DNA of 64,000 nucleotides. It comes from Glandiceps talaboti (Eukaryota > Hemichordata > Enteropneusta > Spengelidae). The notes below the pieces were generated by a model. That model was not told where the DNA came from, did no database searches, and saw only the letters and a list, made by a program, of their open reading frames with translations. Shown here piece by piece: positions 48,395 through 60,771 of this stretch. Position 1 is the stretch's first letter, and each line of letters begins with the position of its first letter. The position numbers and the translations under genes were made by a program. The stretch covers positions 10,891,001 through 10,955,000 of the forward strand of contig NC_135556.1 in NCBI RefSeq assembly GCF_964340395.1, in the 5' to 3' direction.

Positions 48395-48600
48395 CTATAT
48401 CTGTCCTGGAGGCATTTTCAGGGACGTTGCATCAACAAGAATGCACTTAGCGCCGTAATCAACGACAGACTTGAAGGACTTCCAACGAAGTTCAAATGTA
48501 GTTGTCACTGGAATGTTTGAGAAAAGAACTTGAAGATTGTTGGAATCTATGAGCCGATAACAAACATTTTGACAACGTAAAAGAGCGAGCAAATACCTCA
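48395..48600 (-). CDS. Candidate terminal exon (67 codons plus stop)
   Basis: A 206-bp segment after acceptor tgtcttacggtag is open in phase 1, which matches the phase-1 donor at 52146. It reads RYLLALLRCQNVCYRL at the start and ILVDATSLKMPPGQI at the end, then TAG at 48395. The composition is globular and coding-like. The intron would be 3.5 kb and contains the TATG and GACA microsatellites. The acceptor is only moderate, and no poly(A) signal was identified nearby. Family not recognised. Confidence 0.35.
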
Positions 48601-49800
48601 CTACCGTAAGACATTCGTTGTCTTGTCTCTAATGTACTTTTGTAGTATTTACTATCGTATTAACTTGTAGATTCCGAGGTTATGCCCCACGGCTATGCCC
48701 AAAGCTATGCCCTAATCGGCTGACCAATCGTATTTACATAATATTTGCATAATTCATAACTCTAGTAGACAGTGACATAATACCTGTGCTGAAACACATG
48801 ATACATGCGCCAAACGGAGGTGAGTTACATGTAATCTCTGGTCATGTCTAACACGTGCAAATTTTTTAATACTTTAACCGTCTTCCTTTTTTTTCCAACC
48901 GAACTTCTCACCTCAAGTACTAGGCATTGTTGTATAGAAAACAATAAGGCACTCGTGTCAACTCAATTTCAAGTATTAGACACACACACTTCGGGAAAAC
49001 AACATGCCACTAGTACGTACAAACAAAGTCAGCAATACCACAATTTCACCCATTCTCAACTATCAACAGTTCCCATACTTTAATATCTTGTCTGATATGA
49101 CACAAACTGTTGTCATGGTAACAGAGTTCTGTTATGCGTTGCTTATAATGTGGAACATATTCTCCTGGGTTTTGTTTTATTTTACACGAAAAGTAATAAT
49201 TCTTTCTTTTGCAAACAAAGCTTATTCGACCTTCCGCAAAAGTAGATCTCGGCACTTTATACGTATAACCCTAGACCACTAAAACAAACTTTTGTGGTCT
49301 GAGGTATATAACCTTTATAGGTAAATCCGCATACTTCATATACACAAATGTAGACAGCTGCAATCCTGGCTTCGTCGATGATCACAACTTGAAGCCCTAG
49401 AAATCAATGATCATAATGACCCCACACATCCCGCATCTCCGCAAAATTGTAGCATTACTCCGGTTCTGTATCAGTTAATTGCCAACTTTATGATGCAGAC
49501 AAAATATACTACTTCCGTATTGACCGATAAGCTTATCTTTTGAGTCCCTATTCCTAAATGAGGGTTTTTTTGTGACTTGCAAAAATGAATTTTCACTAGT
49601 AAAGTTACTAATTATTAGTGGATGATATGTCTGGATTTACAATAAGGGGAAAGATTTTGAAGTTGTATGTCCAACTATGAAATATATAAATATATAAATA
49701 AATAAATATTATATATATATATAATCTGTTATATATACCATATGTTACTCTACATAATTCAACAAGTGTTTGGGGATGAAAAGAGATAACAAAACATATT

Positions 49801-49838
49801 GACAAAGACAGACACAGACACACACAGACACACACACG

Positions 49839-49869
<31 letters not shown>

Positions 49870-50147
49870 GTGTGTATGTATGTATGTATGTATGTATGTA
49901 TGTATGTATGTATGTATGTATGTATGTATGTATGTATGTATGTGTGTGTGTATGTATGTGTGTGTATGTATGTATGTATGTATGTATGTATGTATGTATG
50001 TATGTATGTATGTATGTATGTATGTATGTATGTATGTGTGTGTATGTATGTGTGTGTATGTATGTATGTATGTATGTATGTATGTATGTATGTATGTATG
50101 TAGGTAGGTAGGTAGGTAGGTAGGTAGGTAGGTAGGTAGGTAGGTAT
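49801..50147 (+). repeat. Compound (CA)n, (TATG)n, (TAGG)n microsatellite
   Basis: CA-rich 49801-49860, TATG repeats with TGTGTG interruptions 49868-50100, TAGG repeats 50100-50146. The interruptions (TATGTGTGTGTATG) recur, showing internal duplication. Lies inside the proposed 3.5-kb intron of the minus-strand gene. Confidence 0.97.
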
Positions 50148-50663
50148 GTATATTTGTATGTATATCATAAAGCTGATATGCTTGACGGTGCGCTGTTAAC
50201 AAAGAGAAAATGTTATAGCGAGATTTTGAAACCTATGCAGTTGATAACATCCAGTTTATATATATATTATATAATTATATATATCTTACACAGGTTATGA
50301 TGTTTATATATACATACAGTGAGATTTCTCTTTGCGCCCCTGATATATCAGTTTACAGCCTTAATCAAGAGGTATATGAGTTTACTGATGGAAGTGACTG
50401 CATTTGGTGTATAAGTTTACGTCTAAGAACATGTAATCTGTAATCATCTACAAACACATACCAACATTACATGTGCTGTGTTCAAGTCGATTACTTTCTT
50501 AGATCTAATTATAGTTAGGACTGTCTTTCAGCACTGCATCACTCCACTATCAGGTACTTTGATCAAATAATTGCATAATAACTCCTTTCGTTAGTCACGG
50601 TAACCACAACTTTGGCACAAAAGGTCATTCAGAATATTGCCTTCAGTATACGTTTGCTACAAC

Positions 50664-50713
50664 TCGAAAGAAAGAAAGCAAGAAAGAAAAAAAACAAGAA
50701 AGAGAGAAAAAGA

Positions 50714-50758
<45 letters not shown>

Positions 50759-50776
50759 AATAATGACTAGGAGAGA

Positions 50777-50812
<36 letters not shown>

Positions 50813-50830
50813 CAGAGACAGAGGAGGGAG
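50664..50830 (+). repeat. Purine-rich tract with (GACA)n, (GA)n and (GACAGA)n
   Basis: About 165 bp nearly without T; GACA repeats at 50718-50758, then GA and GACAGA runs. Confidence 0.95.
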
Positions 50831-51307
50831 GGGGAATTTCATCTCATTTTAAAAATACAGTCTCTCTTAAACTTGTGGTCTGTTGTTTGGTTGTATGGGA
50901 AATTGAACAATGTCACATTTCATTACACTGATTTACCTTGCGTGATAGGCGAATTTGTTATTTTCCTGTTACGCACTGGCAACTACGTGGGAGAGATGTA
51001 TTTTCCACTTGTCTATATTTTATTGTATTGCTGTGTTTAATTCCTAAGTGCCAAAATCGCACCTTAGACTGACCCATATGATCAAGAAGCCAAAATATTT
51101 TCGATCGCTACATAGGAACCATTGTGACAATCTATGGCACTGTCTTCAGATATTCTAGCGGCGAACAATACATTAAGTGGGATACAACGTAAAGTGGAAG
51201 GCCTCACACACTGAAAAAAAAACCCGAAAGTTTAATAGTCCGTCTCGATGTGACAAATATTTGATTTAGGTGAGACTTGTCTTCTTCTTTTTTTACCTAT
51301 TTCAAAG

Positions 51308-51464
51308 TTATGCAGATTTCGAGTCGATAATCAAATCCGCAATGAAAAGAAACAGGCCGGGTGACAGGATACGATTTCCTGTGTTGTTGAATAGACGATG
51401 TCGTCTTCCAATACAGCAACTCCAAGATTACACAACTACAAGATTACTATTATGGTGGCAATAA
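51308..51464 (+). CDS. Candidate terminal exon (51 codons plus stop)
   Basis: A long pyrimidine tract and AG (cttctttttttacctatttcaaag) precede a phase-2 frame: YADFESIIKSAMKRNRPGDR at the start, then LPIQQLQDYTTTRLLLWWQ and TAA. Basic composition. The call rests on one splice site only. It lies opposite the 3.5-kb intron of the minus-strand gene at 48.4-53.3 kb. Confidence 0.22.
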
Positions 51465-52145
51465 CAAACACGCTCCATCGACAAGGTTGGCGCAAACAAG
51501 ATGCGAGTACTACTGGAGTATCTTGGGGGCACGTTAGGCCCCGAAGTGCACTCAAGACTATGACACACTCACCAATCACCAAATGATTAATCTAGATGAA
51601 TTATCCGCAGTCCCCAGTTGGGATACTGTACGTGTTAACTAAAAATAGTTTGATGGTTTGCGTCCGGTTACATTTTGGTCAGGAGCTCGGGGAACAATAT
51701 CTGTATATGATTTCAACCGCAACCAAATACATAAATCAGCATTCTAGAACAAACAAAGTCACATTGCGGAAGACCGGACAATTGCATGTATATTGGGTAA
51801 CCCACTCGAATGTGTCATAATAACAATCAAACACCTTTTAACACTCCATTCGTCATGTTGACGGCGTCGCCATCAAAAAAACAAGTCTTGGTTGAATACA
51901 CCCTTTATTTCTGGATGTCTCTTGGTTTAGTGGGCAATCATAGATCATTAATTGGCTTATGCAGGAGGGCCCAGACCACTGTCAAAGGCAATGTTAAGAC
52001 TCAGTAGGACAACTTTTTTTTGTACTTCACGTGATTCATTGTCATAGAGTAAAGATGTCAATGTCCTTCAGTCTAGCATGGCACAGTAGCATTCCAACGA
52101 GCAGAGACTGGAATGTAGTTATCAATGGACTCGACAACATCTTAC

Positions 52146-52336
52146 AAGGTGGTTGGAATTTGACAGGTCCAGTCCACATTTTCGTAATTTCGAAAGCACT
52201 TTTTTTTTCAGAAATTGAGGTTTTTGAAATCGAAAATTTTGACAGTATTGGTTCACTATTGTGACCATCTCTCGTGATGCAACACGTTGAATGGATTTGA
52301 ATATAGCATTTTATAGTTTGTGGCGCACTTCTCGAT
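52146..52336 (-). CDS. Candidate internal exon (63 codons, phase 2-1)
   Basis: An excellent acceptor (cctgcttgtttatctccag) is followed by 191 bp open in the frame dictated by the preceding exon (SRSAPQTIKCYIQ at the start, KMWTGPVKFQPP at the end), closing at GTAAGA. The intron before it would be 339 bp. The plus strand also carries an ATG-started 69-codon frame over the same bases (52058-52264), which weakens the call; splice signals and phase agreement favour the minus strand. No domain recognised. Confidence 0.4.
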
Positions 52337-52675
52337 CTGGAGATAAACAAGCAGGACACAGCTCATACGTGTTTACCCCAGTCACATTCTACAGTCGTAA
52401 AGATGAACTGCCGAGCAACGAATTTGGCTTGACAGATAATAAATAAAAGTTGAGCAATATTACACTATAAGACAATACTGTTTCCAAACAATGTTTCCAT
52501 GGTTACACCTAAAATGTTAGAACTGTATTTCTCGACAGTGTTTTTACCCTGTCACGTGACACTTCCATACTTTGTCGTATAGAGTGCGCGATGTCTTTCA
52601 TTTGGGCACCAAAGTCAGGAGTTTAATCAAGTACAACATAATGTTGTATTCCAGGTGATCTTGAACTTCACTTAC

Positions 52676-52801
52676 CTGGTGGTAATAGAAGAACGTGTGT
52701 GGTTGCGTCCTGGAATGTCTATTCGATGATGATCTAAGACGAAATCCAATGGGCCCAGTTGACCTTCAAATACAAATAAACTTCCCTTCTCCTTCTTTTG
52801 G
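52676..52801 (-). CDS. Internal coding exon (42 codons, phase 2-2)
   Basis: The acceptor (ctttttcggttgttttcag) and donor (CACCAG|GTAAGT) are both close to consensus. Only one frame is open across the 126 bp, giving a well-composed peptide that starts QKKEKGSLFVFEGQLG and ends GRNHTRSSITT. Both ends are phase 2. It fits in phase with candidate exons on either side (53254-53284 upstream, 52146-52336 downstream on the minus strand). I do not recognise the family. Confidence 0.5.
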
Positions 52802-53253
52802 CTGAAAACAACCGAAAAAGTTAACGTTGATAATGTTCTAAAAAAAGTGGCAGTGTGTGAGTCGGTGTGAGTGATGACACGATTGCCATTGCGTGCACTG
52901 AAAAGAAGTCTGGGCCAGCGGACGCTCTAGGCTTTCGGGTAAAATCTAACAGGTAGTTTATTAGCTACTTAGGGCGTACTATACCGTAAACAAAACTGTT
53001 GACCAAACACTGTGATGTGAATGAAAGTATGAACTGGTATACCGTTCTTTTGTAACCCACGTTGATTATACTCGCACACAAGAAACAATTTACTGTCAAC
53101 GGTAGCGGCCAAACACTACTTTAAAAAGAAATTTGTAAATAAAAAACAAACAAAGCAAACTCATTCATTTGTTTGTTTGCAACACCATACATAAAGAAAA
53201 CCAACACCATTAAAGTGCGGATAAAACGAACGACATCATATAAACACACTTAC

Positions 53254-53284
53254 TGGTGGAATAATGTATAAGTGTGTCGCGGAG
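53254..53284 (-). CDS. Candidate 31-bp exon upstream of 52801
   Basis: The sequence between acceptor tgatctttgaaag and donor CCACCA|GTAAGT is 31 bp. In the frame that matches the next exon it reads PRHTYTLFH, phase 1 in and 2 out. Its short length makes this weak; it is supported mainly by the strong donor and the phase match. The intron to the next exon would be 452 bp. Confidence 0.25.
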
Positions 53285-55528
53285 CTTTCAAAGATCAAAA
53301 GCAGGACTTTCACTCTATTGGTTTTTTAAGTTATATGTTTTCAATGTGTTCACACCATTTGTTTGTGTGATTAAACGAGATTTCCAGTACTTAATTTTTA
53401 CAGCTTTCCAAGGGATTCATTATGCTATTTTATATAAATGGAAAGAATTGTCAGTGAGTAGAGTTTACGAGATCTTAAATGAAGTGTGTACAGTACCCAG
53501 GTGACCGATATTGGTTTTTCTGAAAAACCAACTAAATGACGAAACCTTTTGGTTGAGCAGTGTTGCATATCCGTAAATAGTTAAACAACAATCCCCACAT
53601 ACCAGTCATCGTATTGAAGCAATTAAAAGAAGTTTAGGTACTTGTCAAAACGCTTCAAAAATTCGCGAAATGTGGAGTACTTTTCAGAAGAACATTTATA
53701 GGTGTTGAGAGGTCAGACATCCAATGACCCCTAAAAAAAGATGTCAATCCGTACCTCCGAAAATATCATATGAAAACAAATTCCTGACCAAACTGAGTTT
53801 ACACGTTTGCAATATATGTTCACAATATTTTATGAAACCAACAGCATTTATGAATTTTAACTTCACTCATATTTCAACATCAAAATTCATCTCACTCACT
53901 TTCCTCAATTTCAGGGGGGTGGGGGTCCTCCCAGATAAAGATATACGGATATGTGGTGCTGTCCAAATGGGTCACTCTTTCACGAATATCTATCTACACA
54001 TGGGTAGAGTTTTCATCTGAAAATTCCTCTAATCATGGGGTCGATAATATGGGAAACCTCGTCATGCTTCAAGTTAGTAATACCTTCACACCATCAGAAT
54101 AAAGGTAATTGGCTGGATGATTGTGACTGGAAATCCATGACAATGGATTATACAAGGGTAGATATTTTGAACTTAGACCGCACACTATGTCTTAAAATTT
54201 GAGGGGTCGCCCCCCCCCCCCCCGGGCCTCAATTTGTCCATGTATCGAATCCAGTTGACATGCCTTCCATGAACGGGGGTTTCTTTAGGGGCAAAGCAAG
54301 AGGCTTGTTCGATTTTCGGGTACAGAAAAAAAACAATATTTTCTTTATTCATTGCAAGTTGTAGAATATTTCAAAATGGCCTTTTAGGATTAGTGGTTCC
54401 AGATCTCCAAGTTATGTTATCAAATCTTCGAAGAGATGTCTATAGAGACCAGCGATAGATGAATACAAAGGCAGCATTTTACAAGATTGTTTGCAAAGAT
54501 TGCACAAACATTTATCGTGTATATCCACATTTAATCCGATACTAGTGTCTGTTGACAGTTTCGTGGTATTTCATACTATTGACATGGCCACTATTGACAT
54601 AACATACACTGCGGGTGTGATGAAAAAAGGTTGGGGTTATGATTCGTCCTTCACCAGCTCACCACTGAATGAACTTTACAATGTCAAATAATCATGGTGG
54701 GTCAGATCTTGTAACTTTTATATCACTAGAGAAATTATTCCGCGATGTTTTTATTTGTAAAGCCAACGGAAATGCGAATGACCCGAAGTGGTCCTGTTAC
54801 TTAGTGTCGAAGGCGAGAAGTGACAAAACGTTGACGTAGATGCGTGTTGTCATGACATAAAGCTACCAAGATATGTTTTATGTTCGAACGGGTTCAATTT
54901 GGCTTCCGTGTGATAACAGTACCTGTCGTTGCGTTTGTGATGTTTAATTCCATACCTGCAAGTACGGTCAAATAAAAGTTCATTGGTTTATCCACTTACA
55001 TATTTCATATCGCACTAGAAGGACCGGTCTCTACGTTGAATTCGTATTCTCTGCCTCGTCATTATCTAGTTTCTCTGCGATGGTGATATTTTGCGGGTCA
55101 CCCCACAGACACGTGTTTCCCAAGATATATATCAGAATGTTTCTATCAGAATACAATAAAATATCGACAATATTGACGTGTTTAGCTAATTGTAACAAAT
55201 GCCTGTGGTCACCCGCACCAACTTGGTAAACTAAAGTGTGGTCGACACGTAACTTTTTGAGCAGACACCATAGTAACCGTCCAAGTACACAGACTAGCTG
55301 TGTGTTGTGATTTATGAATATTTGTGCCAACATGGTACCACCAATACTCTGTCACTATCACCTACAGTTGTTAAAGGTCAAAACGTGCGAGACTTATCAC
55401 GTGACTGTCCTTAAAACAGAGACAATGTCTTCTCTTCCTAAAACACAGCATAATGACTTTATTCTTCCTATATTTATTTATCTACCATCCAACAGGCATT
55501 GCCCAATAACAGGAGGGTTCAGTGTTAG

Positions 55529-55562
55529 TGCAGGAGGAAACCAGAGTACCCGGAGAAAACCG
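55529..55562 (+). repeat. Fragment of a widespread invertebrate repeat
   Basis: Contains GGAGGAAACCAGAGTACCCG followed by GAGAAAACC, a short block that I associate with high-copy repeats in molluscs and other invertebrates (from memory). Edges not defined. Confidence 0.3.
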
Positions 55563-56804
55563 GCATTGTTCGGTAGAGTCAAACTGAATGATACTCTTCT
55601 TACTTACTATACAGCAATGTTTCCATATTATGCAGTGGAAAGAGACGAACATTTCAATGTTAAGAACACTATTTGACCAAGTGAAACAAATCCACAATAC
55701 AAGAGGTTTAATACAATGAAGTGATTGCTGAACACATAAGCGAAGATGACTTGCATTTTGGTTTTATATCTTGTTATCTTTCATTCAGTCATGGCCGTAC
55801 TAAATATTGAAGTTATGTGAGTCGGAGCAATGCGGATGTGTGTCGACAAAATTTTCCTAGAAGGCGTCATACTAGAGATATCTAAATTGTTGAGTAGGCG
55901 TACTGTATCATCGGTCTTATGATACTCTAATGTTTTAATTGTTTCTCATGCTTATGACATTTTCTGAACAAATATGACGTACGTATTTATTTAATAGCTA
56001 AATATGTTTTATTGCCCAAAGGGACGGGAAGATGGGAATATTTCGTCCTAGATATGTTTCGCATGTTTACATGTATTACGTTTAACATAATTCAAACATG
56101 ACATAATAAATTCGTTGAAAAAAATACAATTACGCAAACTGATAAACCATGGCAACGAACTATATCTATTACTATCGTAAAATTACTTGTACAAAAATGT
56201 ATGCTTTCTAAAATGATTAAATGTCAAACTTATTTAAATGTCAAACTTAATTAAACATCTGCGCCAACCGCGAGTAATTTTTATATGCTAAATATTATAT
56301 ATTCAATAGAAGTCCGTTTAGAACAATTTTCTTACAGTGATTTTTAATAAGTCCAATAACCCCTCCTCTCCCCCTACTGGAACACATTTGAGCATTCCTG
56401 GGATACAGGCGCACTTTTTTGGAGGCGGGGAGGGAGGGGGGTTTCTTTACTCGAGTAGACACCCAAATTCAAACGCCTTACTCTAGCTACAATAAGCTCA
56501 TGTTATGGTCAATCTGTGATGCTTCTCAACACATCTGACGAATACGTTTCAATCGCCATGTGAAGTAACGATACAACAATGATAACGTACATATTACTAT
56601 GGACCAATCGCCGAGTATATTCATATACAACCCATAACACCAAAGTAAAGTAATATCTGTATGTACCACACAATAGTTTATAGCATCCGTATCAAGTGTG
56701 TAAAAGCATACTGTATCATTTGCTAATTGACCACATGATATAATAGAAAGGCCACGTGCTAGGCTTATAAATAAACCAATTGAAACAGTATACTTTCACG
56801 CTTG

Positions 56805-56994
56805 ATATGAATGCTATAAACGAGTGAAGTACATAGAGAAAATGCTTTACTCCAGTGTTACTCGTTGTAATCACAGACAAGTTGCTTGTCTGTGTTGTAA
56901 TATGAATGCTACAAACGAGTGTAGCACATCGAGGAAGTGCTTTACTTCAGTGTTACTAGTTGTACTATGCTGCCGAATGATAAACAATCTATTG
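56805..56994 (+). repeat. Direct duplication, 95-bp unit, with a hairpin
   Basis: ATATGAATGCTAYAAACGAG starts at 56805 and 56900; both continue with CTTTACTYCAGTGTTACTMG. Between them, CACAGACAAG and CTTGTCTGTG (56872-56894) form a perfect 10-bp stem with a TTG loop. Confidence 0.8.
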
Positions 56995-58194
56995 CCAGGA
57001 GACACCGACTTGACAGTAAGCGGCCCTACCTCTCAAAGACGACAGTGGTGTCTACTCTAAAAAAAACTCTGTTACCCGCCATTAGTCATGCATAGAGCAG
57101 TCGATTTATTACTGTCATCGGAAGTAGTACATCGACAGTAGTACAATCGTGATGTTTGCTACTTCGGATACGAGACATTAAGGTGGTTTGCGCCTCCCAG
57201 AAAATTTCAATTCTCTCCAAACTTTACCCCAAGTAAGCTGGGCACTTTGACCATAAACCCTCCACCCGTGGTCTATGCTTTGACATAATAAAATAAATGT
57301 TTGGGTTCATCTTCTTGCTTTCGTGGAAATCGTCAATCTTATATTTTCCTATACAGTTAAAATGCAGCCATATTTGATTCTATTAAACTGGATTTATTTT
57401 GAAAACATTTTGAAACAATTTCCAAACTTTAACTGGTGACTCCTGATGTTAACTAAAGAATTGGTTTGCAATTTTTTGAACGAAGTTACAGCAAAACTTT
57501 GAACAGTTTATTTCCGAGGTGCATTTTCACCGTGGAGGAGACGTGAAAAAGGAATACAATCTAATGGCGGCGCGGGGGTGGGGGTCGCAGACTTCGACCG
57601 TCTACACGTATGATACTGGCATTGTAAGTTAGGGACGGAGTAACTTACATATATATTATACCAGATTCACTCAGAAAACATTCAAACACAAGTCGAATGT
57701 ATCATGACATGTACGTTATCGGCATCAATTTTCATATCTTTGAAAGAAGCGCATAACTACTAACAGAAGACACGTCCAATAGGAACATCAAATTTAGCTT
57801 CGGTATTTTTTTGAAAATGTACTTTACAATTTCCGTAAAAGTACGTCACGAACATACAAATGTAAGCTAAACAGTCATGTTTAAAAACATCTCATAAAAA
57901 AAGATTCTATAAAGGGTATTATTTTTTACAGATTATTCCTGTATCTGTGCAAGTGCACTTACTTTATAAAGGGTGTGTCGGTGCTAGCGAAATAATGTTG
58001 TTTGTTTGTTTGTTTGTTTGTTTTGGGGGCTGGGCAGGGTTTCTTTAGCAATGGAGAAAGATAAATTCATTTTCACATTAAAAATCGACAAATATTAATA
58101 CAGTGACTCATTTGATCAAATATCAGGATGTCTGAACAATTTTGTGACAATGTCTTACTTGGTCCGTTACGCTTTTAAACTAGTCAAATCATTC

Positions 58195-58226
58195 ATAGAC
58201 CCTCCATCAACTGGTGGAGGGTCTAT
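58195..58226. other. Perfect 12-bp GC-rich hairpin
   Basis: ATAGACCCTCCA and TGGAGGGTCTAT flank an 8-base loop TCAACTGG. Not followed by a T-run on either strand. Confidence 0.85.
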
Positions 58227-59198
58227 CAATCATCTCATTTCAAAGTTTTGTTACAATTTCGGAAACTAGTCACGGCTTAGGACTAGACGTCCACATTTAT
58301 CGTGGAGTTGTAAAGATACGAAAACCATTTAGCCCTAAGACTTTCTATTAGGCTTTATGATGCAGTTTAGCCAACATGTAGCCCGTGATATTGAACATGA
58401 CAAACATGATATGCTAAAATATTATAATTGCATGGTTTTATAATCAGCTTGAAGTATTTGCTAAATTGTACATAGATGAAGTGTTTTAGCAAAAGACGAT
58501 ATGGCTCTGCAATCAATTCCAATATCTCTCTCCCCGAGAGTCCTTTGATGGGGACATTTTGTCGTGTACCCTCTTCTTTATTAGGGGATCATGAAATGGT
58601 TGACAGGTTCTTCTAAATAGTTTTGACCAAGCTCAGATGTATAAATGTAGCCTGCAATCTGAACCACGTCAAGACTAACCCAGAGATCTGGTCGTTGTCT
58701 TTCTAGTCTAGCAATCCCAAACCGCGATGTAGGCCAACGTCGTAAACTCCAGCCTCTTTTACGGCAGCGTCCAAGACGCCAAGCAGTGTCGCGTCGCGGA
58801 AGAAATAACAGCTCTGGTTTGTGAGAATTATGTAGGCTCGCTAGATTAGAAAGCCAACCACGAGTCTCTTGGCTACACCCTGGCCGACTATCTCTACGAA
58901 TTAAATAGCCTTTAATCGGTCTGTCTTAGAACATTTTAGCCAAAACCGTGATGTAAGAGTCGTGTGAACCAAACTTTTATTACATTTTTGTATGTATAAC
59001 ATTGACTATAAGTCAGTCAGTCCAATCGCTACCAAATATTAGTCGGCGCCGAACGTACGTGTCCACGATTATGCGTATTGGCTTTAATTCGTCGCAAAGA
59101 ACGTAAACGAACCGCTTTAAATATAAGCTTTGTTTGACAAGTGGATTGTCACACGTTTTCTTTCATTGTGTTATTTGTCGAGTGATTTGATTATTTAC

Positions 59199-59355
59199 CT
59201 CAATACCTAAGCTGATTCTGAGCACACATCGTGAAAAGATAGCTGTACAGACCGCTGTCTTCCCACCGTACCCTTTATTATTATGAGCCTTTGTTATGAA
59301 TGCGAAATATTCACCCCTCTCTCTCCCTTGTCTGTCTTCTACATTATGCACTGAA
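59199..59355 (-). CDS. Candidate internal exon (52 codons, phase 2-0)
   Basis: Acceptor accgagaatgctttctcaacag and donor ATTGAG|GTAAAT bound 157 bp with a single open frame: SVHNVEDRQGRERGEYFAFI at the start, then KGYGGKTAVCTAIFSRC, ending SLGIE. Composition and splice sites are both reasonable. No phase-compatible neighbour is certain; it lies on the same strand as, and downstream of, the 60.6-61.1 kb candidates. Confidence 0.32.
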
Positions 59356-60251
59356 CTGTTGAGAAAGCATTCTCGGTAATGGTCAACAGTCTAAATTTAT
59401 AATTTTGTCATTTTGCAGTGATCTTACCATACCAACGGGTTTATACGCCGATATGAGATAAGCACATCAGCGACGGTAAGTCTGGTTTCAGTATACCACT
59501 GGGCGCCGTACACTCCTTCTTGTTGGCGCTATTTCTGCTGCCGAACAGATTCCGCACCAAGAATGGCGTCGGCGTCTTTCATGTCACTTTGCGACATCGC
59601 ATATTTTGATACCAGTCTCTCGTTTTCTTGTACCATCAAATGGCGACAACATGCATGGACAATTTTTTAATTGCTTCACATCAGATCACTGGCGTTCTCC
59701 TTATAGCAACAAGTTGTCTCAACGAGCTTCAAGAGTGCTCGCCAACTACTTGAGTGAGTTTTTCCTGAACCAAATCATTGCAATGATGAAAGACATTCAA
59801 CCTGCACATAGGTAGCCCTCCATGATACGTTTCCATACATTCATAAAGTGTTTTTTAGTTTTTTTTGTGTGTTTACATAAATGAATTCATCAAACTATTA
59901 CGGCACATTGTACTAATATAAGTTGTAACATTTTTTTGTTATATACGATTATGCAATTGAATAATATTAAACGTTTACAAACTAGTTTAAAATATTAAAT
60001 CCGAATTCTTTCCCTTGTAATAAATATCCTACTCGGCTGAGTTTTGAGTGGATGGTGGCAGGTCCTCAGACACGGAATCCAACATGAACTGATAAAAGGA
60101 TTTAGAGGATGAGAGCTTGGACTAAGTGTCTTACTGTTTATCTGTACCATCGCCATTTATAAAAGATGTGACATTTAAAATGTAATTTTGGGTGTTTTCT
60201 TTCTTTCTAGAAAGATTTATATTACTATGTCCTCTGTAAGTCATTTTCTTA

Positions 60252-60420
60252 AAGGCCACAGTTCCCGTTAGGATCGAAATTTAGGTGAAAATTGTCTGGC
60301 AGAGCTTTAGAAAAGTTAGTTCTAACAATAGAATGGTTCTATGTAATCCTAATGGCTACACGGATAAGATAACAGTAATGTGAGAACCTGGGACTGAATC
60401 GCCAGCCTTTAATCACCGAC
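60252..60420 (+). repeat. Dispersed repeat family A, single copy
   Basis: Matches the family through AAAGGCCACAG, GGCAGAGCTTTAGAAAAGTTAG, GGATAAGATAACAGTAATGTG and GGGACTGAATCGCCAGCCTT. It ends about 230 bp before the candidate exon at 60648. Confidence 0.65.
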
Positions 60421-60627
60421 CCTCTATCATTTCGTTCATTCTTTATGATGATACTTTAGGAACCCCAGCCGACGACTTGTGGTGACCTTTGACAAGTAAC
60501 TAGGTCAACACTGTGAAAACCAACACACCTGGATGATCAATCGACTAATTTTATTTCAGTGCAGAAGAGCTGAGATTTGGGATCGTAATATAGATACAAC
60601 TGATCCTCTAATAGATACTAACCTCAC

Positions 60628-60665
60628 CTGTGTTTGTCTACCGACAGGGCCAAATAAACAACTCC
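60628..60665 (-). CDS. Candidate 38-bp exon, in conflict with a plus-strand exon
   Basis: Acceptor tatgttattacttttag and donor ACACAG|GTGAGG bound 38 bp that read SCLFGPVGRQTQ in the phase set by 61065-61114. It overlaps the plus-strand candidate exon at 60648-60771, so at most one is likely to be real. Confidence 0.18.
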
Positions 60666-60771
60666 CTAAAAGTAATAACATATGGTCTCGGGAGATATAG
60701 CGATCGTCACAAGGCACAATGGCATACTGGTAAACCTGTTGGAGACATAGACGATCAATGGTTCCGTCACC
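60648..60771 (+). CDS. Candidate internal exon (41 codons, phase 0-1)
   Basis: A good acceptor (cacctgtgtttgtctaccgacag) is followed by 124 bp open as GQINNSLKVITYGLGRYSDR then HKAQWHTGKPVGDIDDQWFR, ending at donor CACC|GTGAGT. The peptide is hydrophilic, Trp- and His-containing and strongly protein-like. No neighbour exon was found, and a minus-strand candidate overlaps its first 18 bp. Family not recognised. Confidence 0.38.

Larger units (their letters stand above)
53290..59198. other. Upstream flank, mostly unique DNA
   Basis: CpG is more frequent than in the first 40 kb. It holds the 95-bp duplication, the 58195 hairpin, a C13 run at about 54211, a G-rich stretch at 56420-56446 (GGAGGCGGGGAGGGAGGGGGG), a TTTG repeat near 58000 and a 100-codon minus ORF at 55031-55333 (with VYQVGAGDHRHLLQLAKH) that has no splice or neighbour support. 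Confidence 0.4.

Noticed and set aside
49608-50202. ORFs of 77-186 codons
   Set aside because: They read through the TATG/CA microsatellite; the peptides are simple Tyr-Ile-His-Thr or Met-Tyr-Val-Cys repeats.
55031-55333. 100-codon minus-strand ORF with a VGAGDHRHL stretch resembling a methyltransferase motif I
   Set aside because: No splice signals, no neighbour in phase and no second motif; an ORF of this length is expected by chance in this much AT-rich DNA.
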